NCBI GenBank assembly: GCA_031399315.1
Contig: JANNOS010000078.1
Location: 1 to 44,945, forward strand
Source of the DNA: Methylotenera_A sp031399315
GTDB taxonomy: Bacteria > Pseudomonadota > Gammaproteobacteria > Burkholderiales > Methylophilaceae
Direction of reading: 5' to 3'
Length of the DNA stretch: 44,945 nucleotides
Shown here: piece by piece, positions 24,623 to 32,426 of the stretch
Layout of the letters: the number at the start of each line of letters is the position of its first letter
How positions within the stretch are numbered: position 1 is the first letter of the stretch
Notes under the pieces: generated by a model
The model's input: the letters and a program-made list of their open reading frames with translations, nothing else
Database searches by the model: none
What the model was told of the DNA's origin: nothing
Translations under genes and position numbers: made by a program

Positions 24623-26479
24623 TTACTTAGGTGAGTAACGTACGCTTACAAATAAATTACTACCTGGGGTGTTGTAATCTGGTGCGGTGAGGTTGAACGT
24701 GCTGCTAGTGGTAGTTAATGCATATTGTTTATCAAACACATTGTTCACCCTAGCGTTGAGTGACCAATCTTGATTAATTGCATATTTTGCTGTGAAGTTA
24801 AGTAGTGCGTAGCCACCAAGTTTGATTGCGTTGTCAGCATCGTTATAATGCTTGCCGCTAGCAACTAGCTCGCTACCCAGCTCCCAGTCACCCCAGTGTT
24901 GGCCTAGCCAAATAGCACCATGCTGCTTTGATCGCCTTGCAAGAATTTTGTCGGTGTCATCGTTGCGCGGGTCTTGAATATCAGCATTTGCACGTAGAAA
25001 ATAATTAGAGAGCCGACCTTCGTACGACAAACTTAAACCTTTAATGGTAGCAGAGCCAACATTGGCCGGTGAATCATTAAAAAGACCTTGGCAGCATATA
25101 AGCAAGTTATCGACTTTGTTATGAAAAATAGTGGCTGATATTTTATGTTGGTCTTGGTTATAACTGACCGTCATTTCTTTATTATGTGAGGTTTCTGGTT
25201 TTAAATTAGGGTTACCTTGATATGTGCCAAATGCCCCAAAACTTTGAAACGGCCAATAAAGATCATTAAAAGTAGGTGCTCTATAAGCTGTACCGTAGCT
25301 TGCAGAGGTGCGCCAAAAGTCATTTAGCTGGTAGCCATAGCCAATGTTGCCTGTTGTATGACCACCAAACTGAGAGTTGTTGTCGCGTCTTAAGCCCAAC
25401 TTAAATGCGTGTGCATCCTGTTCGAGCAAGTAACTAGCAAGATAGCCATTATTAAATCTTTTATTTTGACTAAAATCAATATTACCTTTTACTTTGTCCT
25501 CTAGCCTGTCATAAGCCAGCACCAAATTGCCAAGAGGTAGCTTGATGTCGTTTTGCCAAGAAAGTTGCTGTTGCGTTGTGCGCAAATGACTTGTTCCAAA
25601 GCTGCCTACGCTACTTTGTGTGTCCATACTTTTGCCGATTCTTAAATGGCTAAGCCAAGCGTCTGCAATTTTGTTGTTGCTGGTGATTGCAAATATTTCT
25701 TGACGTAAATTTTGATGAGCAGGAAAATTGTCTCCATCAAAATTGTAGTGTCCTTGAGAAGTGAAAATCTGCGCACCAATTTCTTGTCCTTCAGTTATTG
25801 TGTGGCTGATGTTGCCATTAAAGCTTAAATTACGAAACGCATCATTATCGGCGTCTTGTCCAGTATGGGTTCTTAACGAAGAAATACCATTAGTCGTTAA
25901 AGAAGCAGCAGCCAAAGCAAAACGAGTGCTTTCATTCGCGCCGTTAAACATCACAGAAGCTTGTTGTGTGTTATGACTACCAACACCAGCAGAGGCCGCA
26001 AGATGTGAGCCATCTTGACCCTGTTTTGTAAATATTTGAATCACACCGCCAATTGCATCTGAGCCATACAGACTTGAGGCTGGGCCTCGCACAATTTCGA
26101 TATGGTCAATTTGTTCAGGTAGAATTTGGCTAAAGCTGGTAGTGCCAAGCGTGGCAGATGAGACACGCATACCATCAATTAAAACTACTACTGATTGTGA
26201 ATTGTTGCCTCTAATATGAATATTAGAGGTCGCACCTACACCACCATTAGATTCAATTTCGATGCCAGATTGCGTGCTTAGTAGTTCTGACAAGGTTGAC
26301 TGTCCTGCGCGTTCAATTTCTTCGCGATTAATCACCGTAACATCAGCAATTACGCTTTCTCGAGGTTGTGCAATACGGCTAGCCGTGACAACAACGTCAT
26401 CCAAATTGATATTTTCTGCTGAATAACTAGGTGCTGCAAATGCAAGCGCAATAACGCTTACGATGATTTTTTTGGACAT
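24623..26479 (-). CDS. btuB: TonB-dependent vitamin B12 receptor BtuB
   Basis: The 618-residue outer-membrane receptor has a signal peptide (1-20, SYSA|EN), a TonB box LDDVVVTAS (26-34), and a plug domain with VVVLIDGMRVSSATLG and EIVRGPASSLYGSDAIGGVI. A 22-strand barrel follows and ends with an aromatic-containing final strand, LFVSVRYSPK. The length and plug motifs match BtuB, and the cobalamin riboswitch directly upstream supports the substrate. It is the first gene of the leftward uptake operon btuB-btuM-cobO, which probably runs on into cbiA-bluB and onward. Confidence 0.95.
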   Translation of the reverse strand: MSKKIIVSVIALAFAAPSYSAENINLDDVVVTASRIAQPRESVIADVTVINREEIERAGQSTLSELLSTQSGIEIESNGGVGATSNIHIRGNNSQSVVVLIDGMRVSSATLGTTSFSQILPEQIDHIEIVRGPASSLYGSDAIGGVIQIFTKQGQDGSHLAASAGVGSHNTQQASVMFNGANESTRFALAAASLTTNGISSLRTHTGQDADNDAFRNLSFNGNISHTITEGQEIGAQIFTSQGHYNFDGDNFPAHQNLRQEIFAITSNNKIADAWLSHLRIGKSMDTQSSVGSFGTSHLRTTQQQLSWQNDIKLPLGNLVLAYDRLEDKVKGNIDFSQNKRFNNGYLASYLLEQDAHAFKLGLRRDNNSQFGGHTTGNIGYGYQLNDFWRTSASYGTAYRAPTFNDLYWPFQSFGAFGTYQGNPNLKPETSHNKEMTVSYNQDQHKISATIFHNKVDNLLICCQGLFNDSPANVGSATIKGLSLSYEGRLSNYFLRANADIQDPRNDDTDKILARRSKQHGAIWLGQHWGDWELGSELVASGKHYNDADNAIKLGGYALLNFTAKYAINQDWSLNARVNNVFDKQYALTTTSSTFNLTAPDYNTPGSNLFVSVRYSPK

Positions 26480-26667
26480 TATATTTTCCCTAAGTTACAT
26501 GCGTCCCCGCATGTAGATTCTTAAAAACTAGGGAATAACGAAGGACAAAACAGACAAAAATTGCGCTCGGCCAATATTTTAAAAACATAGCATTTAAAAA
26601 TAGCGGAGCTACAGCTTTTGACACCGTCACCCCGCGGTATTTCCTAGCGTGCCTTAACATTAAGGCT

Positions 26668-26872
26668 TTAGTTGCGAGGCCGGTCTCCGGGCTTGTGACA
26701 ATAGAATTTACGCCTTCCCAAGTTTTTAAAAGCAAGCTCAGTGGCATGTTGTAAATCTTAAATCACTTACCGTTGCGGGGGCAGCACAGGAATAATTAAC
26801 TCAATTTTTGAGTAATGCACCTGTTTCCCAGTTTCACCCGAGTTAATAGAAAATTAACCCAAGCACCTGACA
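26668..26872 (-). promoter_or_regulatory. Cobalamin (AdoCbl) riboswitch upstream of btuB
   Basis: On the minus strand, in order: CAGGTGCTTGGG, GAAACTGGGAAACAGGTG, the B12 box GCCCCCGCAACGGTAAG, and AAGCCCGGAGACCGGCC. These are the conserved core elements of the AdoCbl riboswitch at their normal spacing. About 190 bases of leader then run to the btuB ATG and contain CGCGGGGTGACGGTG followed by GCTGTAGCTCCGC. The switch should shut off btuB, btuM and following genes when the cofactor is plentiful. The rest of 26480-27010 outside the riboswitch shows no gene. Confidence 0.96.
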
Positions 26873-27010
26873 ACTAAGTTGAATTATAGCGTTTTATATT
26901 ACAACAGCAATTGAATTTTTATACAACAAGCAGTTAAAACATGTCAAATTACTTTGAATAGCCCGCGTTAGCTATTGACTCTAATAGTTTTTTTCAATTA
27001 TAGTGGGACT

Positions 27011-27190
27011 ATGGAAGCCGATTTAAAAACTTTAGAAGAGAAAATCACTAAGCTCGTTTCTTTGTGCAGTAATTTGCGCGAAGAGAATTTGCGTTTGCGT
27101 ACCGATTTAACTCAAACAAAAGGCAATATGCTACAAGCCAGTAATAAGCTTGAGGTGCTGCTTCAATCTATACCTGATGGTGAAAGTTAA
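27011..27190 (+). CDS. Small coiled-coil protein upstream of zapA (ZapB-like/TIGR02449 type)
   Basis: From the ATG at 27011 this is a 59-residue protein, MEADLKTLEEKITKLVSLCS onward. It is almost wholly heptad coiled coil with charged e/g positions (LREENLRLRTDLTQTK). The frame can extend upstream to 26975, but that adds a hydrophobic stretch absent from the family. Small coiled-coil proteins of this kind lie directly before zapA in beta- and gammaproteobacteria. Its TAA overlaps the zapA ATG (TAATG), so the two are coupled. A cell-division role is inferred from the pairing. Confidence 0.85.
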   Translation: MEADLKTLEEKITKLVSLCSNLREENLRLRTDLTQTKGNMLQASNKLEVLLQSIPDGES

Positions 27191-27495
27191 TGGCCGCTTC
27201 TAAAACAGTTGATGTCACAATTATGGGGCGCGAGTTTACCGTTGCTTGCACTGATGAAGAACGTCAAAGTCTGCTTGATGCAGTGAATTATCTCGATAAA
27301 AAAATGCATGATATCCGTGATGCGGGCAAGGTAGTAGGTGTTGAGCGTATTGCGATTATGACTGCACTAAATCTTTCTCATGAGTTGTTAAATACCAAAA
27401 CAGGCGATGTTGACATTGGCGATTATAAGCGTAGGATTAGCCTCATGCAGAATCAAATTGATGACGCGATTAAGCCGCAGGCTGATTTATTGTAA
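27190..27495 (+). CDS. zapA: Cell division protein ZapA
   Basis: ZapA binds FtsZ and bundles its filaments in the Z-ring. The 101-residue protein has the globular head VDVTIMGREFTVACTDEERQ (8-27) and LDAVNYLDKKMHDIRDAGKV, then the LNLSHELL helix and a C-terminal coiled coil, as in ZapA. The length is typical. It is coupled to the upstream coiled-coil gene and followed by 6S RNA, an arrangement conserved in many proteobacteria. Confidence 0.94.
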   Translation: MAASKTVDVTIMGREFTVACTDEERQSLLDAVNYLDKKMHDIRDAGKVVGVERIAIMTALNLSHELLNTKTGDVDIGDYKRRISLMQNQIDDAIKPQADLL

Positions 27496-27571
27496 GTTGT
27501 AGCAAAATAAGCTTTTGTAACTAAACTCTTTCATTCGCGCGTCATAAATCAGTTTTAATATCAACTTTGTT

Positions 27572-27766
27572 TTCTGTGGTGTTGCTTGAGTCTAAATTCC
27601 TTGAACTAGTCTTTGTTATAGGTTTCGGCTCATCAAGCGCGGTGTGAGCGCTCTAAATTGGATTTTCTTTTAAGATATCCTTGGCGAGTGAACCTAAAGC
27701 GCTTTAGGTTGTTACCACCTGAACTTTTTTGGTTCAGGATTAATGACTCAGGCAACACCACAGCAA
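27572..27766 (+). ncRNA. ssrS: 6S RNA
   Basis: TGTGGTGTTGCTTGAGTC (27575-27592) pairs with GACTCAGGCAACACCACA (27745-27762), forming the long terminal stem of 6S RNA. Inside are the second closing stem (CCTTGAACT with GGTTCAGG) and a large AT-rich open bubble, with GCGGTGTGAGCGCTC in the upper arm. Size (about 195 nt), structure and position after zapA fit. 6S RNA mimics an open promoter and sequesters sigma70 RNA polymerase. The ends are approximate. Confidence 0.92.
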
Positions 27767-27769
27767 ATA

Positions 27770-27872
27770 AATTCTTTTGAAAATTGCTTAATACTTTGTT
27801 GCTTTGCGCTCCTCGTACTAAATGTACTGCGTTCGCTTAAGCGCCTCGTCTTAAAGCATTTTGAAAAGAATT
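27770..27872. repeat. Large imperfect palindrome after 6S RNA
   Basis: AATTCTTTTGAAAATTGCTT (about 27770-27789) is nearly complementary to AAGCATTTTGAAAAGAATT (27854-27872). The interior GTACTAAATGTAC and GCGTTCGCTTAAGCGCC form smaller hairpins. It lies a few bases after 6S RNA and could serve as its 3' boundary or be a mobile palindrome. The open frame across it (27743-28009) is not a gene. Confidence 0.6.
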
Positions 27873-27907
27873 GCGCTAAATTCGCAGTAAAATTCAAAAC
27901 CATCATC

Positions 27908-27995
27908 TGTCATTGCGAGCCGAAGGTTTTAATTTTGGCGTGGCAATCCATTTCACAAAATATAGATTGCCACGGGCTACGCCCTCGCAATGACG
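27908..27995. repeat. Palindromic repeat with TGTCATTGCGAG ends
   Basis: GTCATTGCGAG (27909-27919) is complementary to CTCGCAATGAC (27984-27994), and inside them GTGGCAATCCA pairs with an AGATTGCCAC block. This end sequence is a common intergenic palindrome in proteobacteria and differs from the family at 20364 and 23204. It fills the gap before the DUF2237 stop. The 505-bp gap 27496-28000 thus holds 6S RNA and two repeats and no protein gene. Confidence 0.82.
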
Positions 27996-28000
27996 GCATA

Positions 28001-28360
28001 TCAGCGTAATGCGTGATATTTCAAGTCGGCTAAACTCACAATATCTAAACATCTTTCATGGCAAGCTTCTAATATCACTGGCGGTGCAAAGCCCGCCTCA
28101 GATGCCTCTAGCCAACGTGCCGCGCACAAACACCAGCGGTCGCCTGCAGCTAAACCATCAAAGCCATATTCTGGTCTAGGTGTGGTTAAGTCATTACCTT
28201 TTGAATAAGAAAAAGCTAAAAACTCATCGGTGACTTGTGTGCAAATAGTGTGGCTGCCTGTGTCTTCTGGGCCAGTTTCGCAGCAGCCTGTACGTGTGAA
28301 CCCAGTGAGCGGCGCTAAACTGCAAACTTGTAAGCTTGTGCCTAATACGTTGCGTGCCAT
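28001..28360 (-). CDS. DUF2237 family protein
   Basis: The 119-residue protein from ATG 28360 (MARNVLGTSLQVCSLAPLTG) has an excellent ribosome-binding site (AGGGGGAAGT). An in-frame start at 28387 lacks one. Conserved-looking features are several cysteines (CSLAPLTGF, GCCETGPEDTGSHTICTQV) and a DRWCLCAARWLEA block, all typical of DUF2237. The function of the family is unknown. The Cys and His residues suggest metal or redox chemistry, but that is a guess. It is transcribed divergently from the EVE gene. Confidence 0.88.
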   Translation of the reverse strand: MARNVLGTSLQVCSLAPLTGFTRTGCCETGPEDTGSHTICTQVTDEFLAFSYSKGNDLTTPRPEYGFDGLAAGDRWCLCAARWLEASEAGFAPPVILEACHERCLDIVSLADLKYHALR

Positions 28361-28429
28361 ACTTCCCCCTAAAATTTTCAACTTCAATTATCATACCTAA
28401 AATTAACAATTTAAGAGAAATGAATAGGT

Positions 28430-28891
28430 ATGCGATATTGGCTAATGAAATCTGAACCAGGTGATGTTTCAATTGATGATTTGGCAGCGAGGCCAAATCA
28501 AACGGTGGATTGGTACGGCGTGCGTAATTATCAAGCACGTAACTTTATGCGTGACCAAATGAAAGTGGGTGATGGTGTATTTTTTTATCACTCAAATTGT
28601 GATGAACCTGGCATTGCAGGTATTTGTGAAGTGAGCAGTTTGGCTTATCCAGATAGACTGCAATTCATTAAAGACCATAAATATTTTGACCCAAAAGCTA
28701 CGCCAGAGACACCGCGTTGGTTTAATGTAGATGTTAAGTTGGTACGTAAAACGCGTTTACTTAGCTTAAAAGAAATGCGCGAAACGCCTGCGCTTGAAAG
28801 TTTGCGTATTTTGCAACGCGGTAACCGTTTATCAATTACGCCGGTAGATCCAAGAGACTGGAGTCTCATTCTGGATCTACTTAAAGCATAA
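28430..28891 (+). CDS. EVE domain protein
   Basis: This 153-residue protein is a single EVE (PUA-like) domain: YWLMKSEPGDVSIDDL at 3-18, VDWYGVRNYQARNFMRD, VGDGVFFYHSNC and PGIAGICEVSS. EVE domains bind modified bases, such as modified cytosine in DNA or modified RNA bases, and the eukaryotic relative is thymocyte nuclear protein 1. The length is that of a stand-alone bacterial member. It is 63 bp upstream of the DUF1801 gene. No restriction or defence genes lie beside it, so an RNA-related housekeeping role is as likely as defence. Confidence 0.92.
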   Translation: MRYWLMKSEPGDVSIDDLAARPNQTVDWYGVRNYQARNFMRDQMKVGDGVFFYHSNCDEPGIAGICEVSSLAYPDRLQFIKDHKYFDPKATPETPRWFNVDVKLVRKTRLLSLKEMRETPALESLRILQRGNRLSITPVDPRDWSLILDLLKA

Positions 28892-28954
28892 AGCATCCAA
28901 GAGACTGGCAATTTATTTTGAGCTTACTTGAGAAGTAAAACATAGAATTACAGC

Positions 28955-29302
28955 ATGTCAGATTTCGCAAACATCGATGAATATATTGCAGCATCAGTAC
29001 TGGAAGTAAGGGATATTCTCAGCAAAATCCGCGAGGATGCCAAGCAGGCTGTACCTGCCGCGCAGGAATGCATTAGCTACAAGATGCCAGCGCTAAAAGG
29101 GAAACGTGTATTTTTTTATTTTGCTGCTTTTAAAAAGCACATTGGCGTTTACCCACCAGTAAAATTAGATGCCGCGCTTATCAAAGAGTTACAGCCGTAT
29201 CGTAACGAAAAAGGCAATCTAAGCTTCCCGTTAAGTCAGCCTATTCCCTATAGGCTTATTGCGAAAGTAGCGTTAGCACTTTCTAAAGAATACAGCGAGT
29301 GA
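28955..29302 (+). CDS. DUF1801 (YdhG-like) protein
   Basis: The 115-residue protein begins with MSDFANIDEYIAASVLEVRD and contains AAQECISYKMPALKGKR, then FYFAAFKKHIGVYPP. These match the DUF1801 fold, which includes the B. subtilis frataxin-like protein YdhG. A role in iron handling is suggested for that relative but is not proven for this group. It lies after the EVE gene and is closed by a strong hairpin at 29307-29355. Confidence 0.88.
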   Translation: MSDFANIDEYIAASVLEVRDILSKIREDAKQAVPAAQECISYKMPALKGKRVFFYFAAFKKHIGVYPPVKLDAALIKELQPYRNEKGNLSFPLSQPIPYRLIAKVALALSKEYSE

Positions 29303-29306
29303 TTTT

Positions 29307-29355
29307 ACATGCTCTGTAGGCCAATATCCATGCGGCCTGCAGAGCATGTATTTTA
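29307..29355 (+). terminator. Long hairpin terminator with AATATCCATGC loop, copy 1
   Basis: ACATGCTCTG-T-AGGCC (29307-29322) pairs with GGCCT-G-CAGAGCATGT (29334-29349) around the loop AATATCCATGC, followed by ATTTTA. The 16-bp stem is unusually long for a terminator. The loop is identical to that of the hairpin at 33102-33155. It also lies 3' of the convergent beta-propeller gene and may be bidirectional. Confidence 0.8.
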
Positions 29356-29372
29356 GGTTAATTTAGCTAAAA

Positions 29373-30503
29373 TTATTTAGATTTAGCATCTAAACTACCC
29401 ATACTCTTTGGGTAAGTCACTACACCCCATGGTAAATTTTTCACTTCAATTTGGTTTGTTACTTGAAACGATTCAGCATCAATCACTAAAACTGCATCAG
29501 ATTTACCACAAGCGAGTAATATCTTTTTGTCGTCAGGCGTAAAAGTAAAATGCCAGCAACGGTTTCCGGTGCTTACTTCTTTAAGTTTTGCATAGCTCAC
29601 TGCGTCAAACATTTCTAATGTTTTAGATTTGTTATTCGCCACATAAATGTATTTGCCAGTGGCGTCATAGCTTATGCCATAAGGCGTATCGCCAGTAGGC
29701 ACTGTGCGCACAAAGTTAAATTCTTTATCTAGCACCATAAACTTATTGCCATATTCTAAGGTGGCTAAGTAAGTATTGCCATCGGGTGAAACTTTAATGC
29801 CACGCGGGCGATCGCCGTGCTCGTGTGTTTTGATGGTTTTGAGTAGTTCGCCACTTGCAATGTCGTGCACCGTGACCGTGTTATCAGCTTCGTTGGTAAT
29901 CACTAACTTACTGCCATCAGCAGAAAATTCAATGCCTTCTGTTTCTGGGCCGCCAGTAATTTCGCGTATTTTTTTACCTTCGGTTAAATCTACCACTGCA
30001 ATTTTAGCGGGGATTTTCTCTTCGTCATCGTCATCCTCTTCTTCTGCAGCAGCTTTGTCTCCTGGTTTTGGTGGTGGGCCACCTTTAGCGCTAGGCTCAG
30101 AAGAAATATAAGCAAAATTACCAGCAACACGCACAAACTCAGGATTTTTGCCTACTTCAATTTGTTGTAAAACTTCGCCTGTGGCCGTGTCTATGACTGA
30201 AACGCTGCCATTTTCGCGCGTGGCGACAATTAATTTTTTGCCATCATCTGTAATGCCCAAGCCGCGCGGACCAGCTGCTTTTACATCAAACGTTTTGCTT
30301 ACTTTCATTGTTGCTAAATCAATCACGCTCACACCAGCGTCTTGGCTCGTCACATAGGCAAGGCCAGCGCTAGCAGCAGCTTCGGTATTGGTTGCTGCGG
30401 CATCTGCCTCAGGGGCTTTGTCTTGGCTGCAAGCACCTAAGCTGGCGATTAGCGCAAGCAAAAGTAAACTCATATAGGGTTTGTTTAATGGTGCTAATTT
30501 CAT
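29373..30503 (-). CDS. YVTN-type beta-propeller lipoprotein (PQQ-catabolism-associated type)
   Basis: The 376-residue protein has a lipoprotein signal ending SLGAC (Cys25) and a linker rich in Ala/Asp/Glu. Repeated blades follow (GLGITDDGKKLIVATRENGSVSVID; GISYDATGKYIYVANNKSKTLEMFD), making a seven-bladed-like propeller. The tail NLPWGVVTYPKSMGSLD resembles propellers found near PQQ-dependent alcohol oxidation in methylotrophs. A disordered insert of about residues 143-166 (GGPPPKPGDKA then EEEDDDDEEK) interrupts one blade. A good ribosome-binding site (TGGAGAAAT) supports the start. Its role in methanol oxidation is inferred from the family and organism, as no PQQ gene is present here. Confidence 0.8.
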   Translation of the reverse strand: MKLAPLNKPYMSLLLLALIASLGACSQDKAPEADAAATNTEAAASAGLAYVTSQDAGVSVIDLATMKVSKTFDVKAAGPRGLGITDDGKKLIVATRENGSVSVIDTATGEVLQQIEVGKNPEFVRVAGNFAYISSEPSAKGGPPPKPGDKAAAEEEDDDDEEKIPAKIAVVDLTEGKKIREITGGPETEGIEFSADGSKLVITNEADNTVTVHDIASGELLKTIKTHEHGDRPRGIKVSPDGNTYLATLEYGNKFMVLDKEFNFVRTVPTGDTPYGISYDATGKYIYVANNKSKTLEMFDAVSYAKLKEVSTGNRCWHFTFTPDDKKILLACGKSDAVLVIDAESFQVTNQIEVKNLPWGVVTYPKSMGSLDAKSK

Positions 30504-30707
30504 TTATTTCTCCAAAGTTTAAATTGCCTATTCGGCAGATTATTTTTTATTAGGTTCAATCGTTTTTAATGTTAATGCAAACAAAGTATACTAGATTGTA
30601 TACCGCAATAATACTTATGTAAAACAAAGGTTTATTGTTAGGAATTAAGTGGCTGCTATCAACCAATTCTGTTGGTTGTATTGGTTAAATTTACGCTTAA
30701 ACAGTTG

Positions 30708-32234
30708 CTATCCCAGAAACAATTTGTAAGCTGGGTTTTGCGTTTCATCCCAATACGGATAACCAAGGCTTTGTAAAAACGTAGCAAATTCAGTTTGTTC
30801 ATTTGGGGGCACTTGCATACCCACTAGCACGCGGCCAAAATCTGCACCGTGGTTGCGGTAATGGAACAAGCTAATATTCCAATCGTGTCCCATTGCGTCT
30901 AAAAATTTCATGAGTGCGCCTGGTTTTTCGGGGAACTCAAACCGATAAATCACTTCGTGTTCAGCTTGTGGTGCGCGCCCACCCACTAAGTGGCGCAGGT
31001 GTAGTTTTGCTAATTCATTAACCGTTAAGTCCAACGCTGGTAAGCCGTGCGAGCGTAAATCAGTCACTAATTTGGCCGATTCAGAAGGGTCACTTACCGC
31101 CACACCCACAAAAATATGCGCTTCTTTTGGGTCAGAATATCGGTAATTAAACTCTGTAATATTGTGGTTGCCCAACATGCGGCAAAAGGTTTTAAACGCG
31201 CCTGGTTTCTCGGGGATTGTTACCGCTAACACCGCTTCGCGTTGTTCGCCAAGCTCAGCGCGCTCGGCGATAAAGCGCAACCGGTCAAAGTTCATATTTG
31301 CACCAGATGCAATGCCGATGAGTGTTTTGCCAGTGATAGCTTTATTCTGTAAACCTTGGCGTTTAACGTATTCTTTAATGCCCGCCGTGGCAAGTGCGCC
31401 AGCGGGTTCTAAAATACTACGCGTGTCTTCAAACACATCTTTAATCGCGGCGCAAATCGCGTCGTTATCCACCACAATCATTTCATCTACAAATTGTTGT
31501 GCTAACTTAAACGTATGTTCGCCCACCTGTTTTACCGCTGCGCCATCGGCAAATAAACCTACTTGGTCTAGTATCACTCGCTTGCCTTGCTTAAGTGACT
31601 CGGTCATTGCTTCAGAATCCTCGGCCTCTACGCCAATCACCTTGATTTCTGGCCGAACAGATTTTACATAAGCCGCAATACCAGCCAGCAAGCCACCACC
31701 ACCCACACAGCAAAATATGGCTTCGATTGGTTCTGGGTGCGCATTCAAAATTTCCATGGCAATCGTGCCTTGGCCTGCAATCACGTCTGGGTCATCGTAC
31801 GGATGCACAAAGGTGAGCTTTTCAGACTTTTCTAACTCCAACGCTTTTACATAAGCGTCAGAATAACTATCGCCAAACAGCACTACCTCTGCACCTCTGG
31901 CTTTCACGGCGTTAATTTTAATGGCGGGCGTGGTGGTTGGCATCACAATCACGGCGCGACATTTTAGCTTTTGTGCACTCAATGCCACGCCTTGTGCATG
32001 GTTGCCCGCGCTGGCCGCAATGACGCCACGTTTCAGCACATCGGGCGCTAAGTTCGCCATTTTGTTGTATGCGCCACGTAACTTGAACGAGAACACAGGC
32101 TGCATATCTTCGCGTTTGAGTAAAACGCGGTTACCAATACGCGCTGATAAGTTGGGCTGAAATTCTAAACGTGTTTTTTTAGCCACGTCATAAACGCGCG
32201 AGTTTTCTATGTTGTGTTTGTAGTTGATTGTCAT
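30708..32234 (-). CDS. ilvA: Threonine ammonia-lyase, biosynthetic
   Basis: IlvA deaminates threonine to 2-oxobutanoate, the first step of isoleucine synthesis. The 508-residue protein has the PLP lysine Lys51 in FSFKLRGAYNK, SAGNHAQGVALSA near residue 75 and the phosphate-binding loop CCVGGGGLLAGIA. Two C-terminal ACT-like regulatory domains follow (about 335-415 and 430-505). These domains give isoleucine inhibition and valine activation in the long, biosynthetic form. The length matches the E. coli enzyme. The gene is alone on its strand, flanked by 200-bp AT-rich gaps. Confidence 0.97.
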   Translation of the reverse strand: MTINYKHNIENSRVYDVAKKTRLEFQPNLSARIGNRVLLKREDMQPVFSFKLRGAYNKMANLAPDVLKRGVIAASAGNHAQGVALSAQKLKCRAVIVMPTTTPAIKINAVKARGAEVVLFGDSYSDAYVKALELEKSEKLTFVHPYDDPDVIAGQGTIAMEILNAHPEPIEAIFCCVGGGGLLAGIAAYVKSVRPEIKVIGVEAEDSEAMTESLKQGKRVILDQVGLFADGAAVKQVGEHTFKLAQQFVDEMIVVDNDAICAAIKDVFEDTRSILEPAGALATAGIKEYVKRQGLQNKAITGKTLIGIASGANMNFDRLRFIAERAELGEQREAVLAVTIPEKPGAFKTFCRMLGNHNITEFNYRYSDPKEAHIFVGVAVSDPSESAKLVTDLRSHGLPALDLTVNELAKLHLRHLVGGRAPQAEHEVIYRFEFPEKPGALMKFLDAMGHDWNISLFHYRNHGADFGRVLVGMQVPPNEQTEFATFLQSLGYPYWDETQNPAYKLFLG

Positions 32235-32299
32235 TGCTTATTCTTAAAAGTCTTTGCGCGGTGTATCATATTGCATCATTAATCATTATAAACAAAACC

Positions 32300-32403
32300 G
32301 TCGCGAGCGGTTGAAGTACAAGGCGCACGGAACGCAGAAACCGGAATGTACGTAGTTGTACATGAGGATTGCGAGTACCGCGCAACGCAGTAATTCAAGC
32401 GCG
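32300..32403. repeat. Palindromic repeat between ilvA and rpiA
   Basis: GGTTGAAGTACAAGGCGCAC (32309-32328) folds back on GCGCAACGCAGTAATTCAAGC (about 32380-32400). An inner hairpin ATGTAC-GTAGTT-GTACAT lies at 32347-32364. It is a roughly 100-bp palindrome of the kind that recurs in betaproteobacterial intergenic regions, and it ends some 20 bp before rpiA, so it will be in or near the rpiA leader. Confidence 0.75.
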
Positions 32404-32426
32404 TAGTAGGTTTTTAAGGAATTAGA

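Noticed and set aside
26490..26747. 85-codon minus-strand frame upstream of btuB
   Set aside because: It overlaps the cobalamin riboswitch (AGCCCGGAGACCGG block), so the open frame is by chance.
27743..28009. 88-codon plus-strand open frame after zapA
   Set aside because: It begins inside the 6S RNA terminal stem and runs through two palindromic repeats. It has no ribosome-binding site and no protein-like pattern.
31162..31671. 169-codon frame on the plus strand within ilvA
   Set aside because: It lies wholly antisense to ilvA, whose motifs are unambiguous. It is a shadow frame with no recognisable domain.
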